A DNA stretch of 64,000 nt, taken from NCBI GenBank assembly GCA_963457665.1, contig OY735215.1, forward strand, positions 26,310,597 through 26,374,596, in the 5' to 3' direction. Below are positions 50,060 to 60,623 of this stretch, in pieces. Source of the stretch: Thysanoteuthis rhombus (lineage: Eukaryota; Mollusca; Cephalopoda; Oegopsida; Thysanoteuthidae). The translations under genes were made by a program, and so were the position numbers. The notes beneath the pieces were generated by a model. It did no database searches and was not told the DNA's origin. It saw only the letters and a program-made list of their open reading frames with translations. The first letter of the stretch is position 1, and each line of letters opens with the position of its first letter.

Positions 50060-50620
50060 TTGAAGTGAGTTTCAATTGCTAAAATGTTACTCTATGATTG
50101 TAGTTCCAAAGAAGCTTCCGAAGTCACTCATGAAATGCAGTGATGTCACCATTCCTCTTCAGTCGTGGTGTGGTTTGGAGTGAGTTACAACGGTATGACT
50201 CAACTTCATTTTTTGAGAAAGGAGTCAAAACAACTGTTTATGTGTACGGCAATGGTATTCTTGAAGATCAAGTTGAACATCTAAACAAAACCATGTTCCA
50301 TGGAGAGAAGTGAGTGTTCCAACAGGATTCTGTTCCAGATCACAAGACAAAAGTGACTCAACGGTGGCTCAGTGGCAACATTCCAGATTTCATCAAGTCT
50401 GATGACTGGGCCTCTGGAAATCCAAATCTCAATCCACTGGATTACTAATTGTGCCAGAAAAGATTTCTTGTAGCAAAAGACTCCCAATTTAAAATATCTT
50501 AAATGTTCTCTGCTTCTAATTTTCCAATGGAAATCATGCATACTGTAACTGATGGATTGCCTGATCATTCAAAGCTGTGTGAAAAGCATTTTGAATAACT
50601 TGTTGATTTTTGTGATATTT
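50060..50620 (+). pseudogene. Tc1/mariner (DD37-type) transposase C-terminal half, pseudogene
   Basis: The plus strand reads VVWFGVSYNGMTQLHFFEKG, then KTTVYVYGNGILEDQVEHLN, KTMFHGEK, a stop in place of Trp, then VFQQDSVPDHKTKVTQRWL, NIPDFIKSDDWASGNPNLNP (the second and third catalytic blocks), then LDY followed by a stop, and finally FPMEIMHTVTDGLPDHSKLC with a terminal KHFE. The order and spacing match the mariner-related group whose transposases end in 'FP.E.i...iD.wp.RLk.C....GGHFE'. At least two in-frame stops make it dead. The N-terminal half is absent or unreadable upstream. Confidence 0.88.
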
Positions 50621-51046
50621 GAAGCATTTTTAATAAATACACATCTTATTTTGCTTTATTATTTGCTTTTCCTTTTATGAACAGATACATTTGCAACAGT
50701 ATTTATGGTAGTGTTACGTAAATGATGTTGGAATTTGAATCTTTTGAATTTTCAAATGAAATCATGAGAGCCCTTTTCTGGTTTTGAAACCGGAGCTTTC
50801 CCTCTTATTTTGAAAAATGCTAGCAAAAATTAATAATCCAACTTAAAAAAATAAAATCTCAAGACTTTTTTGTAACGTATCTATGTCTTAACTATTCAGC
50901 TATCCCTACAAATATGCAAAATGTTGGTGTTTTAATATAATTTTGTGAAAGATAACCAAGATTAGTTTTTTAAAAGCAGGTTATTAAAGTTATAATTACA
51001 TAAGATGAAGGAAATCATTTTGTAGATAAATTCATAACCTGTAGTG

Positions 51047-51290
51047 GCGTAATTGTTACCAACACAGGAAAGAGAATTGGTGAACCAAGTTCAAGTTTTG
51101 GACAAGGCTACTTATATTTACTCTGAACTAATGCCCTTGGAAAAAGTATGAATCCACTTCTCCCATCAGCTATGTCTAAATAGCAAAGCAGTAGGAGCCC
51201 TTCAGTCCTATGAGGCAGTCCACCCAGGAGGAGATTGCTCTGAGAGAAAAACTTACAGCTTACCAGTAATCATGGCTGATCCCAAGTCTA
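51047..51290 (+). mobile_element. SINE-like repeat, family C, copy 1
   Basis: Weak box-A-like (GTAGTGGCGTAATTGTTA) and box-B-like (GAACCAAGTTCAAG) sequences at the left, then a body with CTAATGCCCTTGGAAAAAG. The reverse complement of 59220-59440 has the same order ('gtgaatgagttcaaagtcc', 'ctaatgcccttggaaaagg', 'cttctcccctcagctatgg'). Confidence 0.65.
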
Positions 51291-52340
51291 GTTAAAAAAT
51301 GGGGAGCCTTAGGCCTGGGGCAAGTATCCAGGTTCCCGTAAAACCCCATAATTGCTGCAGAAACAATGCATAAATCTCCAATGAACGAATCCCATATTGT
51401 TCAAAATAGAGATAAACATCATTCAATATACCTTGTTGCATGTGAGGCTCTTCATTTTATTTGATTTGTTGTTTATTACACTAAATACTGTACACTGAAA
51501 GTTGGCTTAGTCTCTTAGACAAGAGAACTAGTACAAAAGCACATCAAAGGAAATAGTCATTAATGTTTCAACAGTCTGATTCTAGTATGCTCATGTTTAT
51601 ATGACTACTTTAGTGTCCCTGGTTATATATATTTATATATGGCTTGCAATAGAGAAATGTACAAAACTAGAGAACAACAAGGTTGGTTCAGTTTGTTGAT
51701 AAAGGGTAATTGTTATTAGTAATGCTTCACCTAGACACCAAGGTGAGCTGTGAGAGTGTTTTATTGTATGAACAATCATGTGACTCTATCAAGAGACACG
51801 TTGGTAGCACAGCTCACTCTCTGGTTGAACAGCAGTTACACAACACCAATTGGAGCACCTATATTGAAGTGATATGTAAGTAAACACAGTATTTCTTTTC
51901 TCACTTACACATACAATGCATTTTAATTTTGATTGTTCTAAATAACTTTAATAGTTTTTAGTGTTGCGTAATAATGAATTATTATTTAACAATCTATTAG
52001 CAAATAGTCATGTACCATGGTTTAATGACTGAGATATCATCAAATAGAGCTAACAAAATAATTTCAATCTCAATAGCTATATATTGTTATTTCATACTAT
52101 TAGCATTGAAAGAGGCAGGAACGTCAAAACTCCTAAAGTATAAACTCATCCATACGATACATGGAATATAAATGAACCAGTTGAGGGAAGCTTTTTTGAT
52201 TTCAATACTCTCTCTCATTTTCATTGTACACCTCAAATGTCAGATTCTTAATGCATCAACAAATGCCAAATAGACAACTATCATCAAATAATCACAATTA
52301 TATACGCTTACTATATATAGAGTAAATATCTATATAGATA
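51291..52340. other. Non-coding stretch, no gene seen
   Basis: A more GC-balanced patch at 51680-51870 is unassigned. No protein motif. Confidence 0.4.
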
Positions 52341-52352
52341 TTTATCACTATA

Positions 52353-53171
52353 CAAGGTGTGATCGAAAAGTTCTAAGATTGTCCCTGTTGCAAACAAACA
52401 GAGCATGGGACAGTCGTAGCACGCAACAAGAAGTGAACAATAATTGTCATGAGTCAGTATGCCATCTAGTTTCATGCTGTGAACATTTGGACCTGTGTTA
52501 CACGCGATGTTGTAACCATGTTCAAATGCTCATTTGCGATTTCAGGATGGACCTCAAACCATGGAAATATATTGAAGCAGGCCTACAGGAATGAAGCAAT
52601 GAGCCAAGCAAGGAGTTTCGAGTGATACTTGTGCTTCAAGAGTGTTAGAACATCACTGGAGGGCAGGGTGACCCACAACAAGCATAACCCCTGGAAATGT
52701 TGAAGAAATTGGGTGAATTGTGCTTCAGAATCATTGGATCACCATCGAGAAAGTTGCTGATATCGTCAGCATGCTATTCGAATCAGTTCTAAGAAAGAAC
52801 ATTCAGCACAGATGACTTGAATAGTGGCGTGATAGAAATTGGATGCTCCAGCAGGACAAAGGGTTTGCTCACAGTGCATTGTTTTAGTGCTGCACCAACG
52901 CGATCATCACTTCACAGCCATCCTACTCACCAGATTTGGTACCAACTTATTCCTCTTCCCCAAGATAAGTTTATGATGAAGGTTTACCGTTTTGACATAG
53001 TGGAGAAGATCCAGCTCATATCACTAATGGTACTTTACATGCTTAAAGAGTGGGACTTTCAGGGAGAATTCCAAGCATGGCAGAAGCACTGGGAATGGTG
53101 CACAAGGTGACTTTTTAGAACAGAATAGCACCCATATTTTTAAATAGTACAAACTTTCTGATTAAACCTTG
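52353..53171 (+). mobile_element. Mariner-like transposon, internally deleted
   Basis: Ends: TACAAGGTGTGATCGAAAAG at the left against the reverse complement TACAAGGTTTAATCAGAAAG at the right, flanked by TA on both sides, which is mariner target-site style. Inside, the transposase is decayed: HLDLCYTRCCNHVQMLICDF then RMDLKP (same block as the 19-kb copy), a VTHNKHNPW-like stretch, later DRNWMLQQDKGFAHSAL (the catalytic DNAPAH-like block has become DKGFAHS), then SFTAILLTRFGTNLFLFPKI and EWDFQGEFQAWQKHWEWCTR. Several stops and frameshifts. Confidence 0.88.
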
Positions 53172-53480
53172 TATATACTCAAACTTACCAAGTATTTATG
53201 AATCAGTATTTGTATTACTGACAGTAATAGTCTATAAGTAAAATAGAACCTACAAATGGCTTTGATAGATTTAGCTGATGTAAAAAGAGATAAGATTTTA
53301 TAATACAACTTTTTTTCTCTTCTTGGGTAATAAATGTGATTTCCTGATTGATTATGTCTAAAAAGTACAGAAAATGACTATTATCCCTTTAAACTTTGCT
53401 TTTGTGATCAGAATACTGATATTTTGTCATTTATCTATTTTCCCTTGAACAACTAAGGGAAGGTACTTGAAAGCTGCAAG
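53172..53480. other. Non-coding stretch, nothing recognised
   Basis: AT-rich linker between the mariner element and the next relic. Confidence 0.5.
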
Positions 53481-53489
53481 TTCCCTGTT

Positions 53490-54170
53490 TAGAGCTGTGA
53501 CCAATCAACTGATAAGATCGAATTATATGCACAGTAGTAGCATCAATACTTTTGGGGAATGAGAGTCAATCAGTGACATGGAATTCATGTTGCTGTAGCC
53601 AGTCACACCTATTCAAGATGTCCCTGCTATTCCAAAGGGCAAAAATAGCAGGGAAACTTGGAGACCCATCAGGAATGATACAATTTTGAAGTCCCTAAGG
53701 AACTCCCAGCCACACTCATCATACTTCAAGGCATTTAGCAAGGTCTTAGCACTGTTATATTGTTGATGAGATGAAGTAACCAGAATTTGTCTTGATCCCG
53801 ATTAGTACACTGAAGTATGTCCTATAGGCCTCACAAATCTTTGTTCCAGAGTACTCTCTGGGACAAATTTCAAAGCTTGTGTCTTCATCTAACCACAGAT
53901 AAATAAGATCCTGAAGTGCAAGGAATTTTCTAAGAAGCTCACAAGGAAGGAGAAAGGAGCTTGGTACAGCTTTGTCACAGTGATTCGGGGATTCTTGAGC
54001 AATCAAATGCCAGAAACTATATAGAGCTGGTTGAGATGATTGGGAAGAACTACGATAAAGTGGGCTGAAGACTGTCCCTCGAAGTCCTTACTTGACACTT
54101 GATAAATTCAAAGAGATTATTGGAGCACATTTAGATCTGCAAGGGTAGTTTTTTCACCTGAATATGCTGG
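53490..54170 (-). pseudogene. Decayed ORF of an unidentified repeated element
   Basis: The minus strand reads SSQSSQPALYSFWHLIAQES-type text, then NHCDKAVPSSFLLPCELLRK, ALQDLIYLWLDEDTSFEICP, IKTNSGYFISSTI and, after a stop and frame change, LLNALKYDECGWEFLRDFKI then VSFLMGLQ. The last block resembles a 'lkY...W...gDlKv..fLlGlQ.G.tk..CflC' motif that I recall from multi-copy hypothetical proteins in cnidarians, insects and molluscs. The enzyme class is unknown to me. Stops and frameshifts show it is a relic. The only sizeable open frame is 53755-54006. Confidence 0.5.
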
Positions 54171-54880
54171 ACTTTGCATGCTGCTATCAAAGAACGTATA
54201 ACTAGAAAATGAATGGAGATAATATTTTGGGATCTGGTTCATGATATTGAGTAACAGTACAATCATAATCTTGAAAAACTACTCACTTCTAAATCTTTTG
54301 TGATCACTTTTGTCTAATGATAATGTACAAACATGTTAATTAAGATTCATATGTTGCTGTCTTGCTGAAATAATGATTTTTTTAATGTGAATAAAAATAT
54401 GCAAATTCACCCGTTATACAATTTGGGATAGATGAATTTCAAAATATCACTGTCCTGCTCACAAAAACAAAGTATGAAGGGAATGATGATTTTTTTTTCA
54501 TATAAGAAATTAGAAAATAACACTCACTACCTAGGAACAAAAATCACATTGTAAAGTGTTATTATAAATAATCTATTATTATAGAATACCTGTTTACCCC
54601 TCCGTTCATTTGCTTGTCAGTTTGAGGCAATTTTAATCGGTGCAGTCTCTTTGAGCTTATTAAGTAACTATTGGTTCATTCAATTACATTTCATTTATAT
54701 TGCTTATTAGTCTGATGCTTAAATAGCCAAACATAGTGAATGCCACAAATGAAAATTAGACTAAAGAATAAACAAACTGACATAACTTGATTTCTTAAAT
54801 ATTCAATTTTATCTTCAATTTTGAATTGGACAACTGCTATCTTTCTTCATATTTGTGTGTTTATGTTTGTTTATGAGTTT
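54171..54880. other. Non-coding stretch, no gene seen
   Basis: AT-rich with no recognised repeat. Confidence 0.45.
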
Positions 54881-54884
54881 TAGT

Positions 54885-55020
54885 GTTCCAGTGCTCCTGG
54901 CCATACCGTTTTTAACAGACTTGAAAATTGGCATCAGTACTCCACTAGACCCTTTCTAAAAACTTAGTTTTTTTGGGGGGGGGAAGCTTTTTTTTACCTT
55001 TTTAGGGCCCCCTATTCTAA
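54885..55020 (+). repeat. Single unit of the dispersed cassette repeat
   Basis: 'gctcctggccataccgtttttaacagacttgaaaattggcatcagtactccactagacc' followed by 'tttctaaaaacttagtttttttgg' matches the consensus of the arrays at 27.3 and 61-62 kb, in the same orientation. A run of nine G follows. No hAT-like end is present nearby. Confidence 0.6.
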
Positions 55021-55390
55021 AGAATGTAGATGTTTCTAGATATTTTTTTCACACTGTTTTAGAAATTTTATAGTGGAAAATGCCAGTAATGTCATGAATA
55101 GAATTTATTCTGATCACATTTTTTTCCTGATGGAATTTATCCATTTAACTTCAAATTTTGGCACTACAGTTGTTCGATTATTAATTGCGATGATGAATCA
55201 ATTTTTTCATCGTTTTACCACAACATCATTTTATATATTGTCCTAATAATATACATCAAATTCATCAAAGTTGAAATTTATCTGAGTATTTAAGTTTCTT
55301 AAAGTTAAAACATTCTAGGAAGAGATATACTTAGTCCTTTGGTTAGATTTTAGAATTTGAGCATAACTACTTCCGCTTAGTATATATGTG

Positions 55391-55890
55391 CAAGGTCAGT
55401 CCGGAAAGTCTCCAGCCATTTTAAACATTTCGAGAACTGGTTGCACAGACTTGATGCAATTTGGCAACCAATCAGAGGGGACCTTATTGCGCAGATGTGG
55501 GTAGAAAACTGTGGGATTACTCAGTCAGCAGTGAGGCACCACTAAGCAAAATTGTATCCTGTATGCCTGTCATATTCATAGTGACTTGACCTACCCATTT
55601 TTCACATCTCATGCAAGCTTTTTTGGCAGAACTTCATATCATCTAGGTATGTCAGTTGTACTACCATCTAGTTTTGGCTCCCTTTGACTTCTGGTCTTTC
55701 AAGATTGAGGAAAATCTGATTAGGTTGCTTATGGCAATACTGGAAGAAGATTTTGGAGACTGTTTTGAGAAGTGGAAAGGATGCTAGGATAAGAATGTGA
55801 AATTCCAAGGGGAGTTTTTTTCCATTGCCATAAATAGGCTATTTTTCATTAATAATAAATGACTAGATACTTTTTGGACAGACCTTACAT
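55391..55890 (+). mobile_element. Mariner-like relic with terminal inverted repeats
   Basis: Left end AAGGTCAGTCCGGAAAGTCT then CCAGCCATTT, against the right end in reverse complement AAGGTCTGTCCAAAAAGTAT then CTAGTCATTT: about 30-base inverted repeats. The interior keeps only C-terminal transposase wording (LGMSVVLPSSFG, then LLVFQD.EENLIRL, EEDFGDCFEKWKGC, KNVKFQGEF). About 500 bp long, so internally deleted and non-autonomous. Confidence 0.85.
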
Positions 55891-55894
55891 GCTG

Positions 55895-56215
55895 TACAAG
55901 CATGCATGATCAGAATACATTAGAATAACAGCAAGCATTAGTTACTTAGTCAACTAAAGCCATTAATTCCAACTGATTCTAATATTGGTCACAGTAATCT
56001 CCAGCTGGAGGTAATTAGATAAAAATTTTAACATTATTTGGTTGTTTAGAAGAAATTATCAAAGGTGTTAAGGATACTGTTGAGGGGTTGTTAAGAGGAA
56101 TAAACATATGAAATTTATTAATGTAAGTGAATGAAATCAATTATCATAATCACCATTTATTTTACATGCATCTACTTTTGTCTTAAAACTTTCTGTATCG
56201 TTCCAGTCTTTTTTC
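55895..56215. other. Putative intron end upstream of gene 2
   Basis: AT-rich sequence leading to the acceptor at 56218-56219. No exon was identified in it. Confidence 0.4.
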
Positions 56216-56219
56216 TCAG

Positions 56220-57100
56220 TATTCTACATGAAGAAAGCAAATTGTAAAGAAAGTGTCCCAGAGGCTACCAGGAATGAAGTAGTAACAGCAGTGCAACAGA
56301 TTGATCAAGATATTCAACAAAGAGTGAAGACTCTGATCCCAAACAGTGACCAGAATAAATTGCAAGAGAATGTTGCCCTTTGTCTGCAAGTTGAGAGGGA
56401 TGATTGGCGAGCAAAGATGCAATCAGTGTTTCGACAACTGGATGATGAGCATAAAAAAAATCAGAAAGTGAAGAATGCACTGCTCGACATTATAGAGAGT
56501 CAATATCCAGCTGAAAAGTATCAGTCTATCTTTGAAGAAGAATTAGAGATTAAAGACTTGATCAACCACCTGAAAGAGATGGTCCTTGATTTGAAAAATT
56601 CTAATCTGAAACTGACTGAAGATTTGAATGGCTTGATAAGATCAAAAAGTTTTAGTCCTGCTGTTGCAAACAAAGATGGAGAAAATGAAAAAAGTCAAGC
56701 TCGTTTTGATTGTATTGATAAAACTCAATATATGAGTGGGCAAAAAGCTGCTGATCTTGGACATAATTGTGTACTGTCAGAACAGGAATCAATGAATACC
56801 AAATGTAAAGAGCACAGTACAATCCCTAATCTAAAACCTAATCAAGTAAAGAGTAACCTGAGTATTCATGGCAACAAAATGAAAAACCAGTTATTAAGAT
56901 CTTCAAGCAAAGAATATGCAGTAGGAGGCAGAGTTAAGGCCAACAACCCCAAAAGAGAAATTCTTCAGTGTCATCAGATTAATGGCTATGAATTAAAAAC
57001 TGATCATCAAAATCAGATTTTTCAGGAAAGGTTTTTTTGTAAGCTGGTTGCTGAAGGCCCAATAAGACACACATTCTCTGGTAGATGTGATAAAAAATGA
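56220..57100 (+). CDS. Unidentified coiled-coil protein, diverged relative of gene 1 (gene 2)
   Basis: An open terminal exon. The first ATG is at 56228 (290 codons), and acceptors TTTTTTCTCAG (exon from 56220) and GTATCGTTCCAG (from 56207) lie just upstream. There is no in-frame stop before the acceptor, so the reading frame may continue into an earlier exon that I cannot find. ATG 56228 is therefore only the minimal start. No domain family was recognised. Residues 53-66 read LQVERDDWRAKMQS, residues 103-125 are an EEEL-type coiled-coil block, and residues 138-144 read RSKSFSP. The second half (150-290) is polar and low in hydrophobics. The three blocks occur in the same order in gene 1 (43.1-44.5 kb), while gene 1's Cys/His tail is missing here. 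AATAAA follows at 57234. Composition is Lys/Asn/Gln-rich with no membrane segment. Confidence 0.83.
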
Positions 57101-57233
57101 TGTTGAAGAAAAGAAAAAAGATGGAATTAAAAAGGTGTTTTATTGAAGCTAAGCTGTTGTACTCAAGCTCTCTTGAAAAATTGAGCTATCCGAAGAAAAA
57201 AGCATATAGGACATTGATGATAAATAACATTTA

Positions 57234-57239
57234 AATAAA
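57234..57239 (+). terminator. Polyadenylation signal of gene 2
   Basis: AATAAA about 135 bases after the stop codon and 43 bases before a Tc1-like element begins, so the transposon lies just beyond the expected transcript end. Confidence 0.6.
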
Positions 57240-57281
57240 GTTAAAAGATATGATATGGATGTGTGATTCAGTTTCAATTCT

Positions 57282-57975
57282 CACACTGATGAGCCAAAAC
57301 ATTATGACCGATGACATATGGCAAGAATGACTGCTACCATCTCAGTTTAAAACCAAGTAAGCTGGCCTCAAGTGCCTCATTTTGATGTGTTGAATACTGC
57401 AGTTATGGGTAAGAGGAAAGATTTGATTGGTTTCAATAAAGAGAAAATTGTAATGGCCAGAAGACTAGGGCAAAGTATTTCTGAAATGGCATAGCTTCAA
57501 GGGTACTCTTTAATTGTTGTGTGTATCTATTGGCAAAAGTTTGAGGAGGGAAAATCATCAGCCACTTACAAGGCATTTGGAAGCCAAACTTATTAATCTA
57601 AGAAATGAACAGAGGCTCTCCCACCAAGTATTAGCCAACAGAAAGGCTTCTGCAGCATAAATTGCAGATATCTTTAATCAATTTGAAGAAAGGAATATGT
57701 CACAACATATTAAATTGATCCTTGTTGTGTACAAGGCTTTGGTGCCCCTGGCCAGTCAGAGTACCCATACTAACCAATGTCCTTAACTGAAAGCATCTGA
57801 AATGGTTATGTAAGAATTAGAACAGCACCTTGTATCAATGGAAGAAGGTTACCTGGTCCAATAAATCTTACTTTTTACTGAATGAGTTGGAGGACAGGTT
57901 ACGTGTGCCTCATTATCAAGGAGGACCAAAACCTCATTAGGCAAATGGTCATAATCATTTGGCTCATCACTGTAG
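57282..57975 (+). mobile_element. Tc1-like transposon, internally deleted
   Basis: The ends are inverted: CACACTGATGAGCCAAAACA then TTATGACC at the left, and the reverse complement of the right end reads CTACAGTGATGAGCCAAATG then ATTATGACC. The interior reads MGKRKDLIGFNKEKIVMARR then LGQSISEMA, stop, LQGYSLIVVCIYWQ and QKFEEGKSS: the N-terminal DNA-binding domain of a Tc1-group transposase. The catalytic half is largely lost and the remaining 3' part is frame-broken. At about 690 bp it is less than half the normal Tc1 length. Confidence 0.9.
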
Positions 57976-59215
57976 AATGTATTTAGAAATTATTTTCAAT
58001 TATTGATTAATTTGCATTTCATTTTCACTGAGCAAAATGGTTTAATCCCAATGTTTCAATCATTCTATTCAAACAGCAATTATTTATCTATAGGAAAAAT
58101 CAAACATTGACTAATTATGTAATCTCTTTACTTATCCTTTGTCTGATTTTTTTTTTTTTTGCTTTAACCTCAAATCATGCAAACATAATAAATCTCAATA
58201 GATGAACCCTTAATAGAAGGTAAATGCAAGCTATGAATATTGTTTCTTTAAACAGAATTTCAAACATAATAGACACTTTTCAATATTGTATTTACACACT
58301 TGTTGATTGGATATTCATTCTTGATCACTCGGTGATCATCAAATCATTACACTCATTAAATTCACTTCATTTTTTTGTTGATTGGATGAGTAATGACCAT
58401 AGCAACGAAGCAAACCAAACATTACGAGAATATCTTGAATAATGATAATAGCAATTGAAAACAAATCTAAGCGAGTAGTTTCAATTGCATGGATAAGTTT
58501 GTAAGAGAAAAAAAAAGATTTACACAGGTGCACAAATATTCCAAAGAATAAATGGTAAACTAATCTAAAAGTAAAATAGTAACTTTTACACAGTATAGAT
58601 AAATACCAATGTAGATTGATAAATGGATTTGATCCCCCCCAATCCAAAATAGTATTCTAAAGATTTTTCATAAATGTTCAGAAAGAACTAGAATGGACAT
58701 TATTTCAACAGAGCTGAAATAAATGCTGAAATCACTGAAATCAGATAAATGCAATCTGCACTGAAAAAAGTAATTTTTATCTCAACAAGAGATAAATTCT
58801 AAAAATAGATTTTAGTTAAATGGAGATAAAACATATTTTTATTCAGCTTTTCCTCATAGAATCAAGATAAGTTTTATCCAGATGGAATCCAGATAAATAA
58901 GAGTAAATATGATTTTACTGCACTGAAATGTTGTTCCAATAGATTAAAGAAAAATAATATCCCTACAAAACTGTTTTTTCCCCAAAATCTTCCATTTGTA
59001 CTCAAGATATCATGGGGGGGGGGATACAGTGGTTGAGTTATTCCATCTATCTATTTTTATCTTTATTTATTTTACTTGAACAATTTATCATAGTCCACTT
59101 CTAGCTTGCTAGGCCCCTCAGAACATCATCAGAGTCCTGACAATTGTGCATTTTGAGAACGTTCTCTACTCTGTCCATTTCTGGCCTCTTACAACACTGT
59201 ACCAGGAATTAGATT
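57976..59215. other. Non-coding stretch with a possible MITE
   Basis: The segment 58750-58930 has CTGCACTGAAA at both ends in direct orientation and internal runs of 'agataaa.ttttatc', suggesting an unclassified short repeat. A run of nine G lies near 59014. Open frames 58224-58442 and 58339-58647 show no family signal. Confidence 0.4.
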
Positions 59216-59219
59216 TTCC

Positions 59220-59440
59220 AAGTTTGAATTCAGAGTTGTCTATCTCTTTAACCGGCTGAAGAGCCTAATCTGCCCAGCTATTAACCCATAGCTGAGGGGA
59301 GAAGAGATAGATTCATGCCTTTTCCAAGGGCATTAGACCAAAATGAATGCTAACTGTCTCAGCTGGACTTTGAACTCATTCACCAATCCCATTATTCTTG
59401 CTGCTGACTATCATGTAACCTGCACCACCTCTACAAAATT
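59220..59440 (-). mobile_element. SINE-like repeat, family C, copy 2
   Basis: The reverse complement carries 'ggtggtgcaggttacatgatag' (weak box-A position), GAATGAGTTCAAAGTCC (box-B-like) and CTAATGCCCTTGGAAAAGG, in the same order as the plus-strand copy at 51047-51290. Confidence 0.65.
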
Positions 59441-60445
59441 GTGATAAATGAAAACTAAAAATTTTACATTTTTTCAAATTCTTTAATTAATAAAATGAAT
59501 TAAAATTGAATCTTAAAATTGTTTTTTGATTTTGTTCTCTTAATTATCTCTATTGTTGAATTGATTCCATGAAAGTCAAGTATGATTGTTATTGCTGGTA
59601 TACTCAAGAGGCTTATGTTATTATATGCAAATTTTCATTAATTCACAAAGCAGGTGAAAAAAGAAAAATTTCTATCAAAGAAAAATATGTAGTGTATACA
59701 AAAGAGAAAGAAGATCAGCTATTAGGGAAAAGAAACAGTTTTTGAAGTTCACTGAAGTTTTTGATTAAAGAAAGAAAAATGTTCTCAACAGATTAATGAA
59801 GAAGGGATTCAAATTTAAGAATTCTACTTTATTTTTCTTTGATGTATAATTCCAAGCATTATGAATAAAAGATGAATTAGATGCAATCAAAGTGTGTTTA
59901 AGAGCTCTATTGAATAGCTGAAACTAATTTATACTGTATTTATTTTTATCATAGCAGTTACACTTCAGCTTTCAGACTGTAAATTGCTGTATTAAGTTAA
60001 ATAATAAATAGAATTATCGAGCTAATTATCAAGGCTAACCCACAAGATCTTGAATTAGAATCATAGGTTTTTCTTTAAGATTTGATATCTCCATAATGGT
60101 TCTTGTGTTTCAAGTTCCCTTTAGTTTATAAGTTCCACTAGTCAACTTCCTTTTTGCGTATCCCACGAAAGTGGTGATAATAATAATAATACTAATAAAC
60201 TTTGAATATTTGACAAGCCTCTACATAAGACTATGAGAATAACATTAAGAAATGTGAAAAAATAATTTGTACTACATAAGCATTTTAAAGGAGACTGTTC
60301 TATGAAACATCATTCAATAATAAATTAGAAATATATTCAAGATTCTGATTTAAGTTTGCCTAATTAATGGAATAAAAACTATGGAATTCCTCTATTCCAT
60401 GACTGGTTGGAATGATAACTTTAACAAAAAATGTCATTGCTATCT
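59441..60445. other. Putative intron of the minus-strand gene
   Basis: Downstream, on the minus strand, of the exon at 60449-60623. No further exon could be identified with confidence. AT-rich. Confidence 0.4.
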
Positions 60446-60448
60446 TAC

Positions 60449-60623
60449 CCTTTCTTTCCAAGCGATTCTGTGTTGAAATCAATGTTTTAATTTGAGAAGC
60501 CACTGTATTGAATTTGACTTCAATCTGAGATATTTGTTTCATGTGATGTTCACTTGACATTTGATGTAGTTGTATCTTCTGTTCCTGGTCTTTCACTTGT
60601 TTTTCACAAACATATTTTGCCAG
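60449..60623 (-). CDS. Coiled-coil protein, internal exon (gene 3, exon b)
   Basis: On the minus strand an acceptor TTGACAG at 60624-60630 is followed by 175 open bases and a donor AAAG|GTAAG at 60448-60447, with the last coding base at 60449. In the frame continued from exon a the exon gives 58 codons plus one base: LAKYVCEKQVKDQEQKIQLH then QMSSEHHMKQISQIEVKFNT then VASQIKTLISTQNRLERK. It is highly charged with hydrophobics spaced as in a heptad coiled coil and free of stops, unlike the surrounding AT-rich sequence. The protein is unidentified. The gene runs leftward and converges on gene 2. Flanking exons lie outside the window or are too small to see. Confidence 0.75.
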
